A stretch of 64,000 bases of DNA, taken from NCBI GenBank assembly GCA_039621445.1, contig CP154956.1, positions 9,485,443 to 9,549,442 of the forward strand, written 5' to 3'. Positions 34,828 to 45,100 of the stretch are shown here, in pieces. Source of the stretch: Euglena gracilis (Eukaryota; Euglenida; Euglenophyceae; Euglenales). Position numbers and translations under genes: made by a program. Positions within the stretch are counted from its first letter, which is position 1. The number at the start of each line of letters is the position of its first letter. Under the pieces are notes generated by a model. It was not told where the DNA came from. It saw nothing but the letters and a program-made list of their open reading frames with translations, and searched no databases.

Positions 34828-35044
34828 GCCCAGGCGCTGGCTTGGCCGCCCGAGGCCCGTGGCTGGCGGGGCCGCCGGGGGGTCGGCTGCTCCGGCCCGG
34901 GAGGTCGTTCCCCCGGGCCCGGAGGGGCCCAGTGGGAGCGGGGAAGGCAGCGGCTACCCCACACGTTTGCCCCAACTTTTCCTGAGAGCTTACAGATATG
35001 TGTTGCTCAAATCATTCAAATATTTATCAGAATGTATAATTTAA

Positions 35045-35048
<4 letters not shown>

Positions 35049-35130
<82 letters not shown>
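35049..35130. repeat. (TA)n microsatellite
   Basis: About 80 bp of uninterrupted TA. Confidence 0.97.
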
Positions 35131-35134
<4 letters not shown>

Positions 35135-35520
35135 CAAACTGTAATTCACAATTTATTTAAATCTTATTCATGATGACTTGTCTCGTACCATTTGCAATCA
35201 TACCACCCTGACCATTAATACCATTTGTTATTTTTGTGGGGGAGAATAGCATCTTTCCAACCAACCGTTCTTTCCTCAAAAAACCTTTTTCCAAATTTGG
35301 GATTGTGTTATTTTGGTTCTGGGGGGTTCGGGGGGGCAGAGCCCCCCCCCCCCCTGCTAGGGCGTCCCTCAAGGGGAAGTGGACCTCCCCCCCCCGGGTT
35401 GGGCCGAGCTCCAGCCAGGGACCATGCACTTTCATTGTCTAAAATTGACAGACAGAAACAAACCAGTTTCATTCATCTTGTTCGAATTTCTTCCTATTCC
35501 ATTGCTTTGGTCTTCCCACC

Positions 35521-35745
<225 letters not shown>

Positions 35746-36526
35746 ACGATATGGGGTTTCCATCCAATTAAGATTTACCTACGTCTGATTTGTGCAACCT
35801 GATGCTGGTGAAAAATGTCAATGTGCCAGTATGCCAGTCGAAAATGTCAATATGCCAGTGGAAATTGGCAACATGCCAGTGGAAAATATCAGTATGCCAG
35901 TGGAAAAGTGGGGCTCCAACACCAGCATTTTCCAGGTTAACTTGTCTGGAGCCTCTCATAGGTAGCCGGCACTCCATAACGCAAGTCACCCAGGCTGCTT
36001 TTTGATCATGATAAAGATAATTCTTGTTTATTTCTGACTTTCTGAAGAATGAAACAAAGAACCAGGTAAGAAACACACTGTAACTTCTTCCGGCTCCATG
36101 CCTCATCCACTCTGTCCGAATGTTTTGTTTTTTTTTGGCTGTCTTTCTGATTTTGAATTATGCTGACCCCCCCCCCCCCCTCCGGGAGGGTGGGTGCTCT
36201 TGGGAGGAGTCGGTAGGTCATTTTCCAACCCCCCGGGAGGTGTTGGGTTTTGAGCTGGGTGGTGGTATAGCACACCCCTCCCGGTGCCGTCGGTGCCAGA
36301 GCCTTGAGAATCCTTTTTTGGGGGAAAATCGGCTGGGTCGGCGGGCACCAAGGCCCAAACTCGATACCATTAGGAGGGTGTGTAACTCCCATGGGTCATG
36401 GGTGGCACCCCATGGCGTAAGCCACCTCCCGGGGTTGGTGGAAAGAAGCTCCCCCATCCCTCAGGGGTCTTAAAACGAAGCGAATCAGTTCCGGGTCTCT
36501 GGCTGTGTGCCTGAGCCGGGGAGCAT

Positions 36527-36720
36527 GGGGCTTTTTTTAGTCGTGGACCCTATGAGGGGGGGGTGGGTCCGGCCGAGCCCCACTCTGGGAGGTCCCCCCA
36601 GGGGCCGGTGGGATATACTTTTTGGCGCCGAAAATTTTTGAAAAGGTGCAATTTTTGGCACTTTTCGCGATTTTTGGCCATGTTCAGGGAAAACGGAGTG
36701 GGTCCCGGGACCCCCCCCCC
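36527..36720 (+). repeat. dispersed repeat family A, copy 2
   Basis: TTTTTTTAGTCGTGGA, GTGGGTCCGGCCGAGCC, GGGATATAC, GAAAAGGTGC, CGCGATTTTTGGCCATG, GGGTCCCGGGACCC. Same order as at 1.9 and 63.4 kb. Confidence 0.82.
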
Positions 36721-36724
36721 CTGT

Positions 36725-36888
36725 GCGCACTGTGGCTGTTTTTTGGTGCCTTCTTCTGGCCTGGCGCTGTTTTTCGCCTCTTGCCCTTTTTGTCCGTGTA
36801 CGTGGAGGTGGCCGGAGCCTGGCGGGACTTACCTTGTCTACGACGCCGGCCACCAAGTGCCTGCCAGGCACATACTCCACTTTAGTTA
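36725..36888 (-). repeat. inverted duplicate of 13,930-14,108
   Basis: Reverse complement reads GTGGAGTATGTGCCTGGC and matches the 13.9-kb copy along its length. Lies directly after family A copy 2. Confidence 0.85.
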
Positions 36889-37029
36889 GGCCCCCCTCCC
36901 GCGGGGGGGTCCCCCCAGGGGGTGGGTGGGGGGACCCCCCCTCTCCCTGGTCTTAAACCCCCCCCCTGCTGGGGAGAGCCCCCCCCCTTTGCGGGGACCC
37001 CTGAAGGCGCCGCCTGGACCGCACCGCAG

Positions 37030-37098
37030 CGCTCAGGAGGCGCAGGCGGAGGCGGCCCGGCGGGCGCAGGAGCAGCGGGAGCGTGAGGCGCGGCCGGG
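37030..37098 (+). CDS. coiled-coil exon, AQEAQAEAARRAQEQREREA
   Basis: Encodes AQEAQAEAARRAQEQREREA then RPG, a highly charged Ala/Gln/Arg helix typical of coiled coils. AG acceptor at 37,028-37,029 and GTGGTG donor at 37,099; phase 2 at both ends, matching the AG acceptor at 37,647-37,648 in phase 2. Confidence 0.65.
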
Positions 37099-37140
37099 GT
37101 GGTGCATGTGACCGGTGATGGTGTTGATAGTTGTTTGGAT

Positions 37141-37316
<176 letters not shown>

Positions 37317-37648
37317 GGGAGGCGAACGTGGATGTGGTCATTTTTTTGAACCCGGGCATTTCTAATTAGAGATTTCAAGTAACAGGAAACCCTTCATTTT
37401 GCACAAGTCTCCCCTCAGCTTTAAATCCCCAACTCATCCCGTGGTAAAAAATATATAATATATTCATATATATAATATTAATATATAATATATATTCATG
37501 TATATAATATTAATATACATTATATATTCATATGTATAATATAAAAATATATATAAGAATATTATGCATAATAGAATAATATTATTAACAGCAGTACCTG
37601 AGAAAACTCGATGGTCGCTGCTTGTGTTGCACCAACCCCCATCCCCAG

Positions 37649-37766
37649 CCCTCCACCCCGCCAGGGCCAGCAGGAGGGAGACCGGCAGCGGAAGGCGGCG
37701 GAGAAGGCAGAGCGGCGGGTGGCGGAGCAGGCACGGCTGGAGCGGGAGCGATTGGAGCTGCTACAG
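37649..37766 (+). CDS. coiled-coil exon, RQRKAAEKAERRVAEQARLE
   Basis: Reads RQGQQEGDRQRKAAEKAERR, VAEQARLERERLELLQ and, if extended, AQKEP. Continues the coiled coil of the previous exon in frame. The 3' edge is set before GCGCAG (CAG at +4), phase 0, which matches the next exon at 38,429. Confidence 0.68.
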
Positions 37767-37814
37767 GCGCAGAAGGAGCCCGGGAACCGTTTCTGCCCCA
37801 CTCCTGCGTGGATG

Positions 37815-38410
<596 letters not shown>

Positions 38411-38428
38411 GCCCGTCTGGCCCCACAG

Positions 38429-40671
38429 TCCCCGCCCGCGGTGGCAGAGCGGGCAGCGCAGGCGGAGCGGGAGCGGGAGCTGCAGCGCCGGGCCGACCTC
38501 GCGGCATACCTCGAGCGGACCCCCGCGCCGCAGGTGCTGCTTGTCCTGCACAGCCCCAGCGTGTGGCCTCAAGGCGTTCTTGCAGCTTGGCCTCCCCATT
38601 CGGAGGGACGGTGGGTCGGTGGGTTTTGGAGCATACCACCAGGCATCTGTTTAAGGAAGTGTGCACCCCCCTGCCGGGGGGGGGGGCTGTCGGGATTACA
38701 CCAGAGTTGCTCACTCGGCCTGGCGGTACAACGGAGGAGCACTGGTGTAAGGCCTGGCCACTCACCACACAGCAAAACTGGACCAGAAACGAAGTCAGCG
38801 CCGGCCATGAACCGACAAGAAGCAGTAGTGCAACTAAGGGGGGGGGGATGCTATTGGCCGGCAGGGGGGGCAAGGCACCCCCCCCCCCACCCTGGGGGCC
38901 CGAAGCTGCCGGGGCCTCAAAACAGACATTTCCAAGCCATTTTCACGGGAGAATTGGCTGGGTGTGCCATTGTGGGGGTGTGCCTGCTGCGGGCAGGCAC
39001 CCCATAGCACAAGGAACCCCCCTCCCCCTGGGGGTCGGTAACAAGAAGCCCGTAAACAACCACTCAGTCACTGGCCAACCTCGGGGGTGGTGTTTGAGTC
39101 GAGTTTCTTCAGACTGATTGTATGGTTTTTTGACCAAAAAAGTGGTGAATAATTTTTTCAGGCTATTTTCTCAACAGTTTTGGTCAATTTCCTCTGTGTG
39201 TCCCGGGGGGGGGGGCAGGACAGAACGGGATTCGGCCGAACAGCCAGGGTGGTGGGTGGGTTGACCCCCCACCCCCTGCATGGAGGGTGGGGAGGTCGAC
39301 CCCCCCCACCTCTTCCCGTATTTCCGGGAGCACCGATTTTTGGACCTTAAATTTTTTTTACTGGCGCCTTCGGCGCCGGGTGTATTTTGGACCCATTTTG
39401 GGACCCAGGAGGCAGGGGGGGAAATTGATATCCGCAAATTGATATTCCGTAATTTCCCGCAATTTCCGCAATTTTCCGCAATTTCCGCAATTTTTTTTGC
39501 ATTTTTTTCGCAGAATTTTTTTCCCACCTCCAAAGATGGAAGATGAGTTCAGGCCATTCTTCAGATGTATCAACAGGTGTGCTATTGTGTTTTGTCCCCC
39601 CCCCCAGTTTACCAATTTTTCTCACAGGTGCACCACTGGTCACAGGGTTAGGGTTATCACAGGGTTGTGATTGGGTGCGTCCTACCTGTGCCTAGAACTT
39701 CAAGCGTGTTGATTTGTGCTCGCCTGCATCGACGTGGGTGTTGCGGTGTTCTGAACCTCACAATTGAAAATTTTCTAAGTCCCCTCAAGCAGGAATGTGT
39801 ATATTCCCGATATCAATTTTTCCGCAATTTTTCCGCAATTTCCGCAATTTTTCCGCAATTTTTCCACAAATTTTCCGAAGGCCTCCGATATCAATTATCC
39901 CCCCCCCCCTGCAGGAGGTCCCCCCCAAAACCCCCCGAAACCCCATTTTTTCACACCTTCAAAATTTCAACATTTTCTCAAATTTTGATTTTGAGAGGTT
40001 TTTGAAACAATGCTGTTGAAAATCCAAAAAGTTCTCCAAGAGAAAAAATCTCTTTAATTTGACTGTGCCAAAGTTTGGGTCTTTTTTTTTGGTTTTCGTT
40101 TTTTTTTTTTGCCACCCTCCTGTAAACTGCCAATTTTTAAACCTGAAAATTTTGAGATTTTTTTTGTGAAAAAATGTGGTTTTCCATCAAAAAATCATGT
40201 AATTTGGGTTCATTTTTCAAAAAAAATTAAAAAATTTTCTCTGGCCAAAATCCCTGGTTTCCCATAATTGGTGAAAATGCTGTGGTGGGTGGGGGTCAAC
40301 CCCCACCTCCTGGGTGGGGGGGGGTCGACCCCCCCACCAGGCCTTCCACTTCTACCCTGGGGGGGGGGGTAGTGACTGATTTGTTTTTGGAAGAAATGGA
40401 AGTGACCTCGGAGTCGGTAACAAACTGAGGTCTGGAGAAGTTTTTTTTTGGAGAGTTATTTCTGTTCACCTTCTGTGATCCAAACCTGGTGTAACAATTT
40501 TTCGCGACACCTGTTTTTACCAAATAAGAATTCGGCCGCCAAAGTTCTTCGACACGATATTGTCCCAATGCCAAGTTCACATCGCTGCGCTGCGCGGCCA
40601 TCGACTCCGTCCGCATGCTGGAGCGCAGCACAGAGGGGGACCGCCGGCTTTTTGAGACAGTGCTGCAGGCG
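38429..40671 (+). CDS. PUB gene: end of coiled coil and first PUB helix (two exons)
   Basis: Exon 38,429-38,533 (35 codons; CCCACAG acceptor, CAG|GTGCTG donor) encodes AVAERAAQAERERELQRRAD then LAAYLERTPAPQ. Exon 40,576-40,671 (32 codons; CCAAG acceptor, GCG|GTGTAT donor) encodes FTSLRCAAIDSVRMLE, RSTEGDRRLFETVLQA. Both are phase 0. The RLFETVLQA helix corresponds to the first helix of PUB domains (UBXN6 DTIAKYLDNI). The conventional intron between them carries repeats but no gene that I can see. Confidence 0.75.
38755..38848 (-). repeat. CTAAGGCTTCTTGTC repeat, inverted copy
   Basis: Reverse complement of the sequence at 33,893-33,962 and 51,252-51,326: TTGCACTAAGGCTTCTTGTC, then GGCC-GC, AACTTC, TTCTGG-CCAG-TTGTGTGG. 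Confidence 0.85.
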
Positions 40672-40820
40672 GTGTATGGGATGTCCACTGCTGGGCTTGT
40701 CACACCCGGGGGATGATGGCCCATACAGGTTATTGGTGTTTTGGTCATTCGTTTGGGTTTGGATTCAGGGCAGTCCCCCCCCCCCCCAAGTCGTCTCCTT
40801 GGGTGTGTGACGGCCAACTG

Positions 40821-41329
40821 AAACCCTCCCCCCAAATAATACCCCCTCCCCCTTGGGGTCTGACTTCGGCGACCGAAATAATACCCCCCCCCCCCCTGGT
40901 TTCGGGCCGAAGGCCAGGATTTTGACCTGAAAATGTAGGTAAAAATCACAATTTCGACAACAAATTACGAAAAAAAATCGATTTTTCTGGATCATCTGAC
41001 CTCTAAAAAGTGGTAAATTTCAGAAGAAAGTACAAAACAATGACCCCAAAGGGGGGTTTTGGCACTATTTTGGCTCCTACAGGACAACAAATTACGAAAA
41101 AAAATCGATTTTTCTGGATCATCTGACCTCTAAAAAGTGGTAAATTTCAGAAGAAAGTACAAAACAATGACCCCAAAGGGGGGTTTTGGCACTATTTTGG
41201 CTCCTACAGGACTTCGAAAGATTTCGAAAATTTTTGGGAAATAATACCCCCCCCCCAAAATCCCCCCCCTCGGGTCAGGACTTCAGGCGAAAAAATAATA
41301 CCCCGGGGGGTATTATTTGGGGGGGTTTA
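40821..41329 (+). repeat. AAATAATACCCC terminal-inverted-repeat element, copy 2
   Basis: Starts AAACCCTCCCCCCAAATAAT and ends GGTATTATTTGGGGGGGTTT. Contains a 127-bp direct tandem duplication (40,956-41,082 and 41,083-41,209). Opposite orientation to the 27.4-kb copy. Confidence 0.88.
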
Positions 41330-41832
41330 TCACGTTGAAAGCCCCATACAGGCCAGCCAACTTGTCATGGACCATTTCCGGGGGGGGGGGGGTTCTTTGC
41401 CACCTCAGGTTCTCTCCAGTCGACAGTTGGGGCCAGGCTATTCTTCAGAGTAGGTGGCTCTCCCCCTCGGCCCCTTGGGAGAGGTTGGGTGGGCTCAGAA
41501 ATTGTTTTAAGTCAGTGTCTGGGGCTGGGAAGATTGGCCTCTGCCCCTCCCCTGCCCTTCGGGGGGGGGGGAGGAGTCGGAGCAGGGTTCGATTTAAGGA
41601 GGGCACACAGGGTTTAGGTGTGTCCCTCCCCGGACCCCCCCCCCCCCCCCCCCCCACCTGCAAAAGGGGTCCGGACCGACGCCGGGGGGGGGGGGTGGGG
41701 GAACCCGGGACCCTCCGCCTTTTTTTTGCATTTTTGACAAAATTTTGCCAAAAAAGTGTCCAAAATGGCACTTTTGGCCATTTTGGAGGCCGGAAATATT
41801 TGGCTCCGCGCCAGGCCGAAGGGGGGTGATGA

Positions 41833-41861
41833 CTCTGTGATGCTCTCAGGGCATCACAGAG
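41833..41861. other. perfect 11-bp hairpin
   Basis: CTCTGTGATGC, loop TCTCAGG, GCATCACAGAG. No flanking T-run to suggest a terminator; role unknown. Confidence 0.85.
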
Positions 41862-42122
41862 GGCGGGGGGCCAGGTTTCGGCTTGGAGATTGGTTCGACT
41901 TCCCTTTGATTCGGAGTTTGGGGTGACGGTGTCGCATCACACGTGACACCTCCTGGACCCGAAATTGGCTTTGAGTCCACCCCCAGCTGGGAACCAACAC
42001 TGCCCCCCCCACCCCCCCCCCCCGCGATGTGTGCCTGCTGTTGGCAGACACCCCAAGCCACCCCCCCCCCCGGGTTGAAACAGCAGCCTTGTGGGGGGGG
42101 GGGTCGTGCCCAGCCGTGCCAG

Positions 42123-42149
42123 CCAATGAGCAACGTCATCAGCTACCCG
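42123..42149 (+). CDS. PUB gene micro-exon of nine codons
   Basis: PMSNVISYP. AG acceptor at 42,121-42,122. The 3' edge is fixed by the protein: CCG then GACCAG, which puts CAG at +4 to +6 of the next intron. The following exon begins with the same CCGGAC sequence. Confidence 0.75.
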
Positions 42150-45100
42150 GACCAGGCTGAATTATTCTTTAGTGTGGCTGACCTCATCCCCGAGGTGCAG
42201 TGCCTTCCTGCCTTGCCTGCCAGGCAACCCAGGGTCTTGCAGGGGGTTTCTTAAGCCGGAGGGTACCCTACCCCTTCCACGGGGGGGGGGGTGTCCAGCC
42301 AGCCAGCAGCTCACATCCAGCCAGCAGCCCAAATTCGGGCCGGGAGCCCCCCCCCCCGGGGGGGGGTCGAGTGAAATAAAGTCGGGTCCAGCCGGAGGCC
42401 GGGCCAGCTGGCCGCAGGCTGGCCAGCCAACTGGGCTGCCCAGCTCGCCTATTCATGCATTTTTTTTTCTCCGCATCACTGCTTCCTCCATCACAGCCAC
42501 CCAGCCTTGATCTAGCTCCATCTTTCAAAATGGCGAAAAAGGCAAATTTTTTTGGAAAAAAATGTTTTTCATCGACCCAGCCTAGCCCAGCCCCCCAGCC
42601 CCCTCCACCCCCCTCCACCCCTCCCCCCCCTAGCCCCCCCTGGGGGGGCTCCAGCCAGCAGCTCATTTCCAGCCAGCAGCCTTTTTGCCAGCTGGAGGCT
42701 AGACCCCCGGGGGGGGGGGGTCCTTAAGAAATTCCCTGGGGTCTTGGTTCGCCATAAGGAGGGTGTCCAGGGTTTGTGAGGGGGTGTCCCCCCCCCCCCC
42801 CACTCGACCGAGGGGTCCACACCCCCCACCTGCCATGGGGTCCAGACCCGGTGTGGGCACCCCAAAATGCAACAAAAAAATAACGTTCTCTGCCCTTTGC
42901 ACCGATTTTTTTTTGCCACTTTAGCATTTGGACACTTTTTTTTTTGCCTGGGAGGTTCTCAAAACGGAATTTTTGGCCGATTTTGGGGGTCGACGGAATT
43001 TTCTGGGCCAAACGTTGGTCACCTGGACTGCACCACTGTTCCTGTGGGAGGTGCCCCCCCCCCCCCCCCCCCCCCCCCCGCCGGAACGGACCGGGGTTGC
43101 CCCCCCCCCCCCAGGTGCCAGGGCTATGGGTGTGGGTCTGACCCCCCCACCCCTGTCACGTATTTCGGGGGCACTGATTTCTCCGTCGTTCAACGCCGTT
43201 GGTGCTGAAGCAATTTTCGTTGGGTGGTGCCATGGTCGGGGGGGTCGACCCCCCAACCAGACCTCCCGCCCAGCCGCTCTTATCTTGAACCCTGCCCAGC
43301 GCACCCTGCGCCCCCCCCCCCCCCTCCAGGCTGAATTTACAGGCGGTGCCGACCCCACCTGGGGGGAAAAGTGCCTGGGCACTTCCGGCGCCAAAGGCGA
43401 CGCCCATAAAACGCCATTTTGGGGGGTACTTTTTGGCCCACGACCAGGCAGGCACCAACCTCCCCCCCCCCCCGGATGGGGGGTAGTTCCTGCCAGCCCA
43501 GGCACTCCAGTTCACCACGAGACCCCCCCCCCCCCTATGTCCAACAACCACCCCCCCGGTTGGAGGACACCTTTTCGGTGGTTTGGCCCAATTTTGGTCC
43601 CAGCACAAAGCGCCGGGCCAATAAATTATGCGTCAAAAATGTCCAAAATTGGCCAAAACGCCATTTTTGGCACTTTTTGGACAAATATTTGTCAAAATTG
43701 CCCACAATTTTTTGACGTGAAGCGCTGGAAGGAAAATTTTGGCCTCTTTTGGGAGAGATGGTCCCGGGTGCCCTCCATTTTTAAACACCTTGTCCAACGA
43801 TCCCCCCCCCCCCCAGTCGGAGGATAGAGGTTACCGGACCTTGGAGGAGGGGGGTAAGTCTAAATCCGCCTGCGCCGGACGAGGAGCAGTTCAAGGCCAT
43901 TCGGAAGGGCAACGCTCGCTTCCACGAGGACGTGGGCCGCCACCCGGGTGCTGTCGGCTGCCTGTTCGCCATCGGTGTGCCCCCCTCCCCCCCCCTGGGC
44001 ACAGGCCACCTGTTTTGTTGATTCTCCGTGGCACTGAAGGAAGTCCAGACCAAGGTTGCCTCCATCCAGCAGGGGTGGTGGGCAGATGGTGACTCCCACC
44101 GCGTCCCACAATTTGTGGAAGGAAGGGATTGTGGCACAATCTCAGAGATCTATTACATGCACCATTTGCCTTCAGGGAAGGGGTACGTGGGCCTGGCCTA
44201 CCATGGTGCGCATGAGCGCATGAAAACACACTGGGGATGTCGAAACCGGGAGACTGACCCCAGCAGCATGATGATGCGCAACAGTTCCAGTCCGTTTGAA
44301 TGGATCTGTTGGCCAGTGGAGAGGTTCCCAGGGCGCCGAGAAGGGCACAAACAGTTTCACAAGAAAGCTGCCCATCGAGAGGGCTGGTGGGCATCTTTCC
44401 TGGGCACCTGGTGGCCACGGGGCTTCAACGTGGGGAGCACTGGCGGGTACCACAAGGGTGGTGCAAAGACTGACTGGAACACCCACCGAGAAAATTTCCA
44501 CCGAGAGTGGCACAGCAGGTCGGAAAGAGGCTTGGCAGATGCGAAACATCACCTCAGGGCAGGACGTGGGCTGGGAACAGCTTGAGCAAATACCCATTCA
44601 GCAGAAGCGGGATATGCTCCAGGCCTTGAACATGGACCCAACGTTGGGAGGACCCCACCGACGGCGGCTGGAGCGTTTGGTGCGGGAGGAGCTCAAGCGA
44701 CACAAGGAGCTCAAGAAGAAGCCCAAAAGAGATTTTGTGAAATTGCTGATCACCCACAAAGGATGGAACGCAGCAGAGGTGAGGAAAGTGATTCGGGAAC
44801 CGCAGGTTTGCAAGTTGCACCCAGACCCCACAGCAGCAGAACACATTTGGGTGTGCGAACGGAACGTGCCACCCATTGGCAGCTGGTTGCTGAATTACAC
44901 TGCGCTTGAAGATGAGGACCTCACTGCAGAAAAGAAAGCTGAACTGCAATACTGGGAAAACATCAACGGTGAGAAAGACCCCAAAAACCAACGCCAGGAG
45001 GAAACCTGCCCGTGTTTCAGTCATATCCTCCATGCACAGGTGGAAGATGTGTGGAAAGGACATGTTTGCACCGCTGATGTCAGGAAATTCAACGCAATAT

